Source: Magnetococcales bacterium
GTDB taxonomy: Bacteria; Pseudomonadota; Magnetococcia; Magnetococcales; JADFYX01
DNA: 9,985 nt
Assembly: GCA_015232795.1 (NCBI GenBank)
Contig: JADFYX010000072.1
Span: 1 to 9,985, forward strand
Reading direction: 5' to 3'
The translations under genes and the position numbers were made by a program. The notes under the pieces were generated by a model. The model was not told the origin of the DNA. It searched no databases and saw only the letters and a program-made list of their open reading frames with translations. Shown here in pieces: positions 1-8,058 of this stretch (position 1 is the first letter of the stretch; each line of letters starts with the position of its first letter).

Positions 1-3000
1 GGCCCCAGTTATCGCGAGTGTGTACAAATTTAAGTCTATTATCTATCCAAGAGAGTCCAAAAAAATCATCTACTCGTATGTAAAGATGGCCCACTGATTC
101 AAATTGGGTATGGAGTGACTCTTTAATATGTAAAATTGCCATTACGTCCCTTAAGAATGGGAGTAAAACAGTGTCGCTGGATAGCTGCTCTGGAAGACCT
201 TTGTCGGTTAACTCTTTTTTCTGTTTTTCAAGGGTTTTCATCTGCTCTTTGGATACCAGATCTGGCAATGATCCCCATAGATTATTATGAAATGCCCGTA
301 TTGTTTTGGCATATAGGTTGATGATATCAATGGATATGCGATCGGAATCCAGGTGGATAAGCATCCATTTTGCCAAGTGTAAGATGACTCTTTCCATCTG
401 GTCCAAGGTTTGATATTTAACCAATGTCGGAATGGTTGGACCTAATGCATAAACCTGGCTGCGGAAACTTGGAGCATCAATTAGGTTTTCAATTATCAGA
501 TAGGCTTTGGTTAAAAGTGCCAGAGGGTTTTCAATGGTGCGGATTTCGCTAACTTTATTCAACACGGCAAAAAGATGACCAACCCCCGTTTGGTTTATAA
601 CCCGGTTGGTAACACGGCTTGCAATAATCTCACGTTTTAAGAAGTGGCTTGAGAGATGAGAGTCAAACTCACGGCCTATGCTAGCTGGAAAATAGTCAGA
701 TAGATGATGTTCAAAAAATGGCATATCAACAATATCTGAAGAGAGCAGCATTTTTTGTAAATACAGTTTGGCATATCCCAACATAATGGCTAACAGAGGT
801 CGGGGTAAGCCTTTCTCGTCTTGTAGCCACACTGCCAATATTTTTAGTTTAGGAATATCTTCAGCAGAAAAATCCAGCCCAGCTTTTTCCTTTAAGAGAT
901 CAAGGGCATCTAGGTATATATCCCCATACTCAATTGAGTTGAGCATATCTCGGCTGACCGCCTGATGTTGCATATAACTATCTTCCAAAACGCTGTTAGC
1001 AACCTCGTTACTCAAGCTGGCAAGCATTGTGTTACGATCGGCAGTGCTTTTTATCTCACCATTTAATAAAAGCAGATTGAGAAGAATTTTTAGGTTTACC
1101 TCATGGTCGCTTAAGTCAACACCACCAGAGTTATCAATAGCATCGGTGTTTATGCGTCCACCATCTTTGCGGTTAGCCCTGCGACAAAACTCTAATCGCC
1201 CTTTTTGGGTAATACCGAGGTTGCCACCCTCACCAACAATCAATGCTCGCACTTCAGAGCCGTTAACTCGTACAGAATCGTTGCTTTTATCTGAGACATC
1301 CTGATGGCTCTCATCACTACTTTTAATATAGGTACCGATACCGCCATTGTAGAGAAGATCAACCTTTAACCTTAATAGGTTTTTAATAACATCTTCACCT
1401 GAGAGGGACTCCGCCTTGGTATCAAGAAGTTTTTTTAGGGCTGCATTTAGGGGAATACCTTTTGATGCGCGTTCAAAAATACCACCCCCTGCTGAGATTA
1501 ACTCTGCATTGTAATCACTCCAAGAGGAGCGAGGCAGGGCAAAAAGCCTCTGTCGTTCAGCAAAGCTTGTTTCTGGGTCTGGGGTCGGGTCAAGAAAAAT
1601 ATGTTGATGGTTGAAAGCACCTAAAAGGTGGATCTGTTTTGAGGCTAACATTCCATTGCCAAAAACATCCCCAGCCATATCACCAATAGCCACAACACTA
1701 AATGGATCTTTGTGAATATCCCGGCCCATCTCGGCAAAATGGAGAGTTATACACTCCCAAGCACCACGAGCGGTAATGCCAACTTTTTTATGATCGTAGC
1801 CGTTGGAACCACCGGAAGCAAAGGCATCACCTAGCCAGAATTGATACTCATTTTCAGCTATATTGTTGGCTAAATCTGAATAGGAGGCCGTACCTTTGTC
1901 GGCTGCAACCACCAGATAAGGGTCGTCATCATCATATATTTCAACATTATTGGGGTGAACAATCTTTTCACCAACCAGATTATCAGTGACATCAAGCAAG
2001 GCTCTTATAAAGACCTCATACTGGGTAGCGATCCAATCTTTTTGGCGGTTTTTTGGTTTTTGTTGCAGATGAGGAATTACAAACCCCCCTTTGGCTCCTA
2101 GGGGGACGATAATAGCATTTTTAACCATTTGGGTTTTCATGAGACCTAACACTTCAGTGCGATAATCTTCCAGACGGTCAGAAAAACGCAAACCACCACG
2201 AGCTACCTTGCCACCACGCAGATGGATGCCTTCCACATGGGGGGAAAAGACAAAAATCTCTCGCCAAGGTCGGGGAGTTGGCATTTTATCAATTTTTAAA
2301 CAGTCAATTTTAAAAGAGATAGCAGCCGGAGTTGGAGTTTGAAAATAGTTGGTGCGAAGAGCTGAATTGACCACATTCTCCAAGCCCCGAAGTATCTGAT
2401 CATCCTGTAAGTTAACAACTTTTGCCAGAGCTTCCTCAATAAGAGTACTAAGCTCTTGACACATTTTGTTGCGGTTTTTAATTTGGGGATCAAAGCGGGC
2501 AATAAACAGGTTGAGAATAAGGCCTGCTAATTGGTGGTGTTGTAGCAATACCCGGTTAATTTGTATTCCAGATAACTCAGGGTGAATCTGTAGTTGATAC
2601 TGTCTAAGACCCTGCAAAAGTGACATCTCTCGATAGTTCAAACCCTCAAGGAGAACAAGTTGGTTTAGTTCATTGTCCAGCAGAGTCCCAGACCTTAAGG
2701 CATTAAGAGCAGCACGGAAATTATCCGCTTGATTGTAGAGTTTAAGCTGATCATCGTTGCTGCCCCCAACTTCAAAACGTTGGATAATAATGGGAGGTCC
2801 ATCGCCACTAGCGACCATTGATGAAAGTTCATGTAGGCAGGTAATGCCAAAATTATCAAATGTTTGAATCATTTTGGTTAGCTCCACAGCTTTTGTGGAG
2901 AAAAGTTTCACATAGGTACGGCCTGATTTATGGCGTATTAAACGCGAAGTAAAAGGATTTTTTCCTTCCATAGATTCAATTATCTGGATATCTTTTGCTG

Positions 3001-4597
3001 CCTGTTCTGGAATGGTTGCCTCTTTATAAATTGGTTCAAAGCGTTTGCTATATAGACTATAATAATCAAGAGCCTGTTTTTGGCTGTGGTGGGCAAGGAG
3101 GGTTTTTTTTAAGTCATCATCCCATGTGATGACAAGTTTTTCTATCTCTCTCTGGACTTGGGCAGTATCAAAACTAAGTGATTTTTTAGGGTCATGGTTG
3201 GCATAACAGACGATAAAAAACAGAGTGCCGCTTTCTGATACGTTAATAGAGGTTATGGGGTTTTTAAGATGTTTAGAGATTGTTGCCGCTACTCGCTCCT
3301 CTAGGTGAGCTGTATAGCGGTTGCGGGAGATTGTGATTAAAATGGAAATATAGTTTCCATGGAGTCCCAAACGGTCGCTAATACAGATATCCGTATCACT
3401 CTGCATTTTTAATATATCGCGAATTTGTTCGGTTAATATTTCCGGTTTTGAGTAGAATAGCTCACGCAGTGGCATACGATCAAACAGGCTGCGAAACTCG
3501 TGACGAAGATAGGAGCCAGCAGCATAACCAGATAGTTCAATGGTTTTGCTCAGTCTTTCTGAGAGAATTGGCACCATTGAGGCACGACTGCCGTGGGCTG
3601 TACGGGAGAAACGGCCTAACACCAATATCACATCCCAAGATTCTGGATCACTTCCCGGATGGCGAATAGTAAAAAAATCTACCCCTTCTGAATCATAAAT
3701 AATTGAATGCCCATGCTGACAATACTCCATTGCCACTCCCTCATATTGTGAGGAGTGGGGGCTGTTGATTATGCTCTCAATCTCTTGGCGGAGACCCGGA
3801 GTTATCTGATCTAACAGGGCATTTGGGTTGTTACCACGGAAAATACCAAGGGCGCGGTGCTTTTGGTTATGGGTCATGGTTGACTGGGTTTGGGTAAAAC
3901 CCTGTAGACCCATAAAGACAAAATTATTGTCTAATGTCCAATGAAGGAAGTTACAATCCATTTCCCGACCAGCTTTTTTTAGTATTACAGCCTCATTTTT
4001 GATAATTTTGGTAACTTCAGGAAAATCATCTACAGAGTGTTTAATGGAGGTAAGAGTGGCGACCAACTCTGAAGACATTTTGTTTAAGGTTTTTTTGTCT
4101 TCCAAGGCCTCAATAAGAATGAAGAGAATCATCTCCTGTTGAAAACCAACATCTTTTTTGTCGCAGTTTGTGTTGCTCTCCCCTAAAATTTTCTTGATTT
4201 TGCCACTTTTATCGCGCTCTACACAAAAAGTAGAGTGGGCCTTGGTGTATAGGGTATAATCACATTTTTTTAGATAATTTGTTAAGGTTCCCAGGATAAA
4301 AGGGGTGTCAGTCAAATGGATTATTGCTTGGGTCTCTTCATTCTGTTTAAAGGAATTTACTTGAACTTTTACATCTTCGTTATAGTTGCTAGGGGGGGTG
4401 GAAAAAAATTTAAACAGATTTGCTAAAACGGTTTTACTATGCCAGTTATGGGTCTCATCAACAGGGAAACACTGCATATCTGTTAAAATAATCTTTAAAA
4501 AACTTTTAAGAATGGGTCTGTCAGATGCAGGAAAAAGAGATTCGGTCTCTTTGATGAGGGTCTCAATGACTGAATTTGACTCAATACATTTACGCAT
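1..4597 (-). CDS. gdhB: NAD-specific glutamate dehydrogenase, large (GDH180) class; 3' end outside window
   Basis: Catalyses NAD-dependent oxidative deamination of glutamate to 2-oxoglutarate and ammonia, usually a catabolic, cytosolic role. The minus-strand frame is open from ATG at 4597 to the window edge, 1532 codons with no stop seen. Family members are about 1600 residues, so only a short C-terminal piece should be missing. The N-terminal third is the regulatory (ACT-like) region and carries the family segment HLTDTPFILG. The catalytic core begins near residue 800 with RGGLRFSDR, then KTQMVKNAIIVPLGAKGGF at about 820-840, holding substrate-binding and catalytic lysines. The nucleotide-binding part shows GDMAGDVFGNGML near residue 970. 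AAGGG about nine bases before the ATG is the ribosome binding site. The gene lies 238 bp downstream of ydcH on the same strand, with a strong hairpin in its leader. The identification is firm; the symbol follows Pseudomonas usage. Confidence 0.96.
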   Translation of the reverse strand, partial: MRKCIESNSVIETLIKETESLFPASDRPILKSFLKIILTDMQCFPVDETHNWHSKTVLANLFKFFSTPPSNYNEDVKVQVNSFKQNEETQAIIHLTDTPFILGTLTNYLKKCDYTLYTKAHSTFCVERDKSGKIKKILGESNTNCDKKDVGFQQEMILFILIEALEDKKTLNKMSSELVATLTSIKHSVDDFPEVTKIIKNEAVILKKAGREMDCNFLHWTLDNNFVFMGLQGFTQTQSTMTHNQKHRALGIFRGNNPNALLDQITPGLRQEIESIINSPHSSQYEGVAMEYCQHGHSIIYDSEGVDFFTIRHPGSDPESWDVILVLGRFSRTAHGSRASMVPILSERLSKTIELSGYAAGSYLRHEFRSLFDRMPLRELFYSKPEILTEQIRDILKMQSDTDICISDRLGLHGNYISILITISRNRYTAHLEERVAATISKHLKNPITSINVSESGTLFFIVCYANHDPKKSLSFDTAQVQREIEKLVITWDDDLKKTLLAHHSQKQALDYYSLYSKRFEPIYKEATIPEQAAKDIQIIESMEGKNPFTSRLIRHKSGRTYVKLFSTKAVELTKMIQTFDNFGITCLHELSSMVASGDGPPIIIQRFEVGGSNDDQLKLYNQADNFRAALNALRSGTLLDNELNQLVLLEGLNYREMSLLQGLRQYQLQIHPELSGIQINRVLLQHHQLAGLILNLFIARFDPQIKNRNKMCQELSTLIEEALAKVVNLQDDQILRGLENVVNSALRTNYFQTPTPAAISFKIDCLKIDKMPTPRPWREIFVFSPHVEGIHLRGGKVARGGLRFSDRLEDYRTEVLGLMKTQMVKNAIIVPLGAKGGFVIPHLQQKPKNRQKDWIATQYEVFIRALLDVTDNLVGEKIVHPNNVEIYDDDDPYLVVAADKGTASYSDLANNIAENEYQFWLGDAFASGGSNGYDHKKVGITARGAWECITLHFAEMGRDIHKDPFSVVAIGDMAGDVFGNGMLASKQIHLLGAFNHQHIFLDPTPDPETSFAERQRLFALPRSSWSDYNAELISAGGGIFERASKGIPLNAALKKLLDTKAESLSGEDVIKNLLRLKVDLLYNGGIGTYIKSSDESHQDVSDKSNDSVRVNGSEVRALIVGEGGNLGITQKGRLEFCRRANRKDGGRINTDAIDNSGGVDLSDHEVNLKILLNLLLLNGEIKSTADRNTMLASLSNEVANSVLEDSYMQHQAVSRDMLNSIEYGDIYLDALDLLKEKAGLDFSAEDIPKLKILAVWLQDEKGLPRPLLAIMLGYAKLYLQKMLLSSDIVDMPFFEHHLSDYFPASIGREFDSHLSSHFLKREIIASRVTNRVINQTGVGHLFAVLNKVSEIRTIENPLALLTKAYLIIENLIDAPSFRSQVYALGPTIPTLVKYQTLDQMERVILHLAKWMLIHLDSDRISIDIINLYAKTIRAFHNNLWGSLPDLVSKEQMKTLEKQKKELTDKGLPEQLSSDTVLLPFLRDVMAILHIKESLHTQFESVGHLYIRVDDFFGLSWIDNRLKFVHTRDNWG

Positions 4598-4643
4598 GGC
4601 AAGACCCTTGTTCTAATTATCAATCAGATAAAAATGGGGGGAT

Positions 4644-4669
4644 TACCGGGCCGGAAAACCGACCCGGTA
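4644..4669 (-). terminator. GC-rich hairpin between ydcH and gdhB (terminator or leader element)
   Basis: A 7-bp outer stem, TACCGGG/CCCGGTA, is followed inward by one C-A mismatch, then a 3-bp CGG/CCG stem closed by an AAAA loop. It stands out in a very AT-rich gap. On the minus strand the stem is followed by ATCCCCCC and then TTTTT, so the U-run lies about nine bases away, further than in a classical intrinsic terminator. On the plus strand GATTTTT follows directly, but no plus-strand gene ends here. The 3' base of the hairpin lies about 46 bases before the gdhB start, so it may instead be a structured leader of gdhB mRNA. Confidence 0.45.
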
Positions 4670-4835
4670 GATTTTTAAGAAAATACAAATAATTTATATC
4701 TTTCTTTAGGCTCTCATTGTGCTCAAAAAAAGATTTACATACCAAAACAGGCACAATTTTTTATTTGAAAATACAAAATAAAAATTTATGTAAAATGTTC
4801 AGGCTACTATAGGTACCTCCCTTTTTATAATAAAT

Positions 4836-5042
4836 TTAGGCTGTGTGTTGATTAAGAATTACAGCCATTTGATCCTTGAGTAAAAGCTTCTCTTTTTTGA
4901 GCTTATCTAAATTATATTTATCTAAGGTCCGACCCGACGTATCAACTTTGCTTTTAATAGATTGATATTTGTCATGTAATTCCCGGAACTGCTCATCTGT
5001 TTCCAGAAGCTCTTTTACTGCTTGCAGTTGATCCTCAAACAT
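4836..5042 (-). CDS. YdcH/DUF465 family small protein
   Basis: A 68-residue, highly charged helical protein. It matches the YdcH (DUF465) pattern: an N-terminal helix with DEQFRELHDKYQSIKSKVD at about residues 16-34, then the C-terminal signature LDKLKKEKLLLKDQMAVIL at about 46-64. The family is typically about 70 residues, so it is full length. It is expected to be a cytosolic helical hairpin or coiled coil; I know of no established biochemical function. The ATG start is supported by GAGGAG (complement of 5049-5054) six bases upstream. It lies 62 bp downstream of rnhA and 238 bp upstream of gdhB on the same strand, so co-transcription with rnhA is likely. Confidence 0.85.
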   Translation of the reverse strand: MFEDQLQAVKELLETDEQFRELHDKYQSIKSKVDTSGRTLDKYNLDKLKKEKLLLKDQMAVILNQHTA

Positions 5043-5104
5043 ATATTTCTCCTCAAAAAATAGAACAAAAACTTCATTAATAAAAAATGCTAGGGTTCGT
5101 TTAT

Positions 5105-5605
5105 CTAGTTGAGCTCTTCTCCAGCAGGGTCAATTGGTAATTTTCCCTCTTGGCCTAATTGAACAGCTTCTTGGGCAAGCTGGTCAACTGTTTCATTTTC
5201 AATATGACCAGAGTGACCTTTAACCCATCTCCATTCTACATCATGTTGGATACAAATCGCATCTAATCTTTTCCAAAGATCAGCATTTTTTACCGGTTTT
5301 TTATCTGCTTTGCGCCAACCTCGTTTTTTCCAGTTATGAATCCATTTGGTGATACCATCTTTGACATAGCTGGAATCTGTAGTCAGAATGACCTTGCACG
5401 ACCTTTTTAGGGTCTCTAAAGCATGAATAGCTGCCAACATCTCCATGCGGTTGTTAGTGGTGAGTGGGGCATATCCTGACATCTCTTTTTCCGCTGTGCC
5501 AAAGCGGAGAAGCACCCCCCATCCACCAGGGCCAGGGTTGCCGGAACAGGCCCCATCAGTAAATATTAGTACTGATTTGTTGTTTGTCGATTTTGCAGTG
5601 TTCAA
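5105..5605 (-). CDS. rnhA: Ribonuclease HI
   Basis: Degrades the RNA strand of RNA-DNA hybrids (R-loops, lagging-strand primers) using two divalent metal ions. The 166-residue product carries the whole active site: D17 in FTDGACSGNPGPGGWG, E55 in NNRMEML, D77 in TTDSSYV, H131 in VKGHSGH and D141 in NETVDQLA. These equal E. coli D10, E48, D70, H124 and D134 at a constant offset of seven. The basic handle segment WKKRGWRKADKKPVKN (about 92-107) is also present. The assigned start is TTG at 5605; no ATG or GTG lies between the upstream in-frame stop and the first catalytic motif, and CTG 15 bases further upstream is the only other near-cognate start. Only a weak GGA precedes the TTG, so initiation may be inefficient. 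The C-terminal tail after residue 150 is a short non-catalytic extension. Confidence 0.96.
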   Translation of the reverse strand: MNTAKSTNNKSVLIFTDGACSGNPGPGGWGVLLRFGTAEKEMSGYAPLTTNNRMEMLAAIHALETLKRSCKVILTTDSSYVKDGITKWIHNWKKRGWRKADKKPVKNADLWKRLDAICIQHDVEWRWVKGHSGHIENETVDQLAQEAVQLGQEGKLPIDPAGEELN

Positions 5606-5623
5606 ATTTATCCAATCCGCCAG

Positions 5624-5629
5624 ATTATA
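5624..5629 (-). promoter_or_regulatory. Putative -10 element of the rnhA promoter
   Basis: The minus strand reads TATAAT exactly, within TATTATAAT. It lies 18 bases before the TTG start of rnhA, which would give a leader of only about 10-15 bases. No convincing TTGACA-like -35 hexamer is present at 16-18 bp spacing, so the call rests on the -10 match and the position in a divergent intergenic region. Confidence 0.35.
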
Positions 5630-5665
5630 ATATGGGCGTTTAAGCCTTGTTTGTTACGAAAAAAA

Positions 5666-5695
5666 TTGTTTGCAGGCTTGGTTAATTATTATGAT
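5666..5695 (+). promoter_or_regulatory. Putative sigma-70 promoter for the epimerase-kinase-regulator cluster
   Basis: TTGTTT (5666-5671) and TATGAT (5690-5695) are separated by 18 bp. The -10 matches consensus at five of six positions and the -35 only at its TTG. It would produce a leader of about 150 bases before the epimerase start. In such AT-rich DNA a match of this quality can occur by chance. The surrounding gap (5606-5850) otherwise holds only a small AGAGA/TCTCT hairpin at 5721-5736 and no supported gene. Confidence 0.3.
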
Positions 5696-5850
5696 ACGAT
5701 TAAAAAAATGTTTCTGTTTAAGAGATGTCATTCTCTATTTGAACAATATGGGTCTAATAAAATAAAAATCAATGATTGTGCTAGAGATTTTCTTATAAAG
5801 TGCCATCATTCTAATTCATTATGACGTTATGCTGTAAGAAAGGAAAGTAA

Positions 5851-6861
5851 ATGGCTAAGATATTAGTAACAGGAGCAGCCGGATTTATCGGCTCTAACCT
5901 CTCTGCTCGGTTGTTAGATAGAGGGGATACGGTTGTTGGTTTAGATAATTTAAATCCATATTATGATGTTAACCTAAAAAAAGCGCGCTTGGCACGGCTG
6001 CAAGACCGCACTGGGTTTTCCCATGTCAATATGGATCTTGAAGATAGAGACGGTATTGGTGAGCTATTTAAAAAAGAAAAATTTGCTAGGGTGGTTAATT
6101 TAGCTGCCCAAGCTGGGGTAAGATACTCTTTAGAAAATCCCCTTGCCTATGTTGATACTAATATTGTCGGCTTTGCTCATCTGTTAGAAGGGTGTCGCCA
6201 TAACGGTGTAAAACATTTTGTTTTTGCCTCATCTTCTTCAGTTTATGGGGCCAATACCAATATGCCGTTTTCGGTTCACAATAATGTTGATCATCCTCTC
6301 TCTCTCTATGCAGCATCTAAAAAAGCCAACGAGTTGATGGCTCATACCTATGCCCATCTGTTTCGTTTGCCTGTTACAGGTCTGCGTTTTTTTACCGTTT
6401 ATGGTCCATGGGGAAGACCAGACATGGCACTTTATCTCTTTACCAAAGCAATTTTAGCTGGTGAAGCGATAAATGTTTTTAACAATGGTAAAATGCGTAG
6501 AGACTTTACCTATATTGATGATATCGTTGAAGGTATTGTCAGGGTGCTGGATCGTACTCCAACACCAAACCCCAATTGGGACAGTGACAATCCTGACCCC
6601 GCTACTAGCAACGCTCCGTATAAAATTTACAATATTGGAAACAATAACCAAGTGGAGTTAATGGATTATATCAAGGCGTTGGAAGATTCATTGGGAATAC
6701 CAGCTAAGATGAATATGATGGGAATGCAGCCCGGTGATGTTCCGGCAACCTGGGCCAATGTTGATGATTTAATGGAGGATGTTGGCTTTAGACCGCAAAC
6801 CACTGTGCAAGAAGGTATCAGCCGTTTTGTTGAATGGTATCGGGAGTATCATAAAATATAG
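5851..6861 (+). CDS. NAD-dependent nucleotide-sugar epimerase, UDP-glucuronate 4-epimerase type
   Basis: Extended short-chain dehydrogenase/reductase expected to interconvert UDP-glucuronate and UDP-galacturonate in the cytosol, supplying galacturonate for lipopolysaccharide, capsule or exopolysaccharide. The 336-residue length fits the family. The Rossmann motif GAAGFIG spans residues 8-14 and D32 in GLDNLNPYYD suits NAD(H). A serine run at 127-130 precedes VYG, and the catalytic pair is Y153 and K157 in YAASK. Hallmarks of the glucuronate epimerase (CapI/LspL-like) branch are DNLNPYYDV, RFFTVYGPWGRPDMALYLFT, NNGKMRRDFTYIDDIVEG, QPGDVPATWANVDDL and GISRFVEWYREYH. AAGGAAAG just before the ATG is a good ribosome binding site. 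It is the first gene of the rightward cluster, with the kinase starting 23 bp after its stop. The exact sugar substrate is inferred from family resemblance. Confidence 0.9.
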   Translation: MAKILVTGAAGFIGSNLSARLLDRGDTVVGLDNLNPYYDVNLKKARLARLQDRTGFSHVNMDLEDRDGIGELFKKEKFARVVNLAAQAGVRYSLENPLAYVDTNIVGFAHLLEGCRHNGVKHFVFASSSSVYGANTNMPFSVHNNVDHPLSLYAASKKANELMAHTYAHLFRLPVTGLRFFTVYGPWGRPDMALYLFTKAILAGEAINVFNNGKMRRDFTYIDDIVEGIVRVLDRTPTPNPNWDSDNPDPATSNAPYKIYNIGNNNQVELMDYIKALEDSLGIPAKMNMMGMQPGDVPATWANVDDLMEDVGFRPQTTVQEGISRFVEWYREYHKI

Positions 6862-6884
6862 CAAAATTAGTTATATGAGGGGAC

Positions 6885-8054
6885 GTGTTGGTGGGTAAAA
6901 AGAGAAAGAAAAGGGCTTATGTAGGTAAGAAAAAACAAGATAGTAACCGTACTTGGCAGTTTGAAAATGCCCCCGATGTAATTTTTACAGTTGATAATAA
7001 CCGCCATATTTTACTGATGAACCGGGAGATGGCAGGGTATAACCCCAAGCAGATGTTGGGTAATGACTCTGCCGTTCTGTTTCCTCCACGGATTAGGGGT
7101 TGGTATCAAAAAAAGCTAAAGCGGGCATTTGCTATAGGTAATGTGGTCAACTTTCAATTTTCAACCGAAGATTCAATTTGGTGGGAGATTAGAATTGTAC
7201 CTGTGCGCCATGAAAATGATGTCATTGAAGCTATTGTCATCTGCTCTGATGTGACTGAAAGACGTATAAGGCAGGCTCAAGCTATACGTCATGCTCGCTT
7301 AGCAACAATTGGGGTACTGTCTGCTGGAGTTGCTCACGAAATTAACAATCCCAACGGTGCCAATCTTTTTAATGCTTCTCTGCTTTTTCGTGCATGGGAG
7401 GATGTTTTGCCAATTCTTGCGAGTTATCATGCTGATAATGGTGATTTCTCTTTGGCTGGCCTTCCCTATTCCGAGGCAAAGCAGACCATTTCCACAGTAA
7501 TAAAAGAAATTACTAATAACACTGAACGTATAAGTAAGATTGTTGATAGTTTGAAACATTTGGCAGGGCAAGATGAAGAAAAACTCGATGAGCAGGTAAA
7601 TATCAACGCCACCCTGCGGGCAGCCATGATGATCCTCAACCACAAGGTTCGCAGACATACAGACTCTTTAAAGCTCACCTTAGGTAAGTCAATGCCAAGA
7701 ATATTAGGTAACTCCCGGCAGTTGGAGCAGGTTTTTATCAATGTAATTTTAAACGCATTGCAATCTCTAGACACTAGAGATATGGGGGTGATGGTAACAA
7801 CATCTTATAACAAAAAAGATGCAGAGGTTATGTTGGTAGTAGAGGATGAAGGGTGTGGGGTTGATATTGAAAATATTTCCCGGCTGACGGAACCTTTTTT
7901 TTCCACCAAAATAAATGCTGGAGGCACTGGTTTAGGGCTTTCAATATCCAACCTGATTATTCTCAAGCACAATGGAGCTATCCGTTTTGAAACACGTCCC
8001 AAGGGTGGAACTAAAGTCACCATTAACTTTCCTATAAGTAAAACTGGGGGTTGA
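6885..8054 (+). CDS. Soluble PAS-domain sensor histidine kinase (NtrB-like)
   Basis: Autophosphorylates on histidine and should pass the phosphate to the response regulator encoded immediately downstream. The 389-residue product has no transmembrane segment or signal peptide; its N-terminus is very basic. A PAS domain covers about residues 22-128, ending in the usual DVTERR linker to the kinase. The H-box is AGVAHEINNPNG with H151. The N-box is FINVILNALQSL (about 284-295), the G1 box DEGCGVD (321-327), the F-box EPFFSTK (336-342) and the G2 box GGTGLGLS (346-353), so all catalytic boxes are intact. The NPNG variant and the insert with GLPYSEA near 192-198 place it in the HEINNPN-type family. 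The start is uncertain: GTG at 6885, TTG at 6888 and GTG at 6891 are all in frame, and GAGGGG at 6877-6882 is best spaced for the two later ones. The PAS ligand cannot be read from sequence. Confidence 0.93.
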   Translation: MLVGKKRKKRAYVGKKKQDSNRTWQFENAPDVIFTVDNNRHILLMNREMAGYNPKQMLGNDSAVLFPPRIRGWYQKKLKRAFAIGNVVNFQFSTEDSIWWEIRIVPVRHENDVIEAIVICSDVTERRIRQAQAIRHARLATIGVLSAGVAHEINNPNGANLFNASLLFRAWEDVLPILASYHADNGDFSLAGLPYSEAKQTISTVIKEITNNTERISKIVDSLKHLAGQDEEKLDEQVNINATLRAAMMILNHKVRRHTDSLKLTLGKSMPRILGNSRQLEQVFINVILNALQSLDTRDMGVMVTTSYNKKDAEVMLVVEDEGCGVDIENISRLTEPFFSTKINAGGTGLGLSISNLIILKHNGAIRFETRPKGGTKVTINFPISKTGG

Positions 8055-8058
8055 AAAA

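Noticed and set aside
3448..4616. Short plus-strand frames at 3448-3669 and 4386-4616
   Set aside because: Both are antisense to gdhB, whose frame is continuous and matches a well-known family throughout this stretch.
5708..5824. 38-codon plus-strand frame in the divergent gap (ATG 5708, TGA 5822-5824)
   Set aside because: No Shine-Dalgarno sequence precedes the ATG (only an A-run), the product matches nothing known, and it occupies the probable leader of the epimerase gene.
5842..5855. GG-N10-GC spacing before the epimerase as a sigma-54 promoter
   Set aside because: The GG is part of the ribosome binding site AAGGAAAG, the GC lies inside the coding sequence, and the -12 element is TGGC rather than TTGC.
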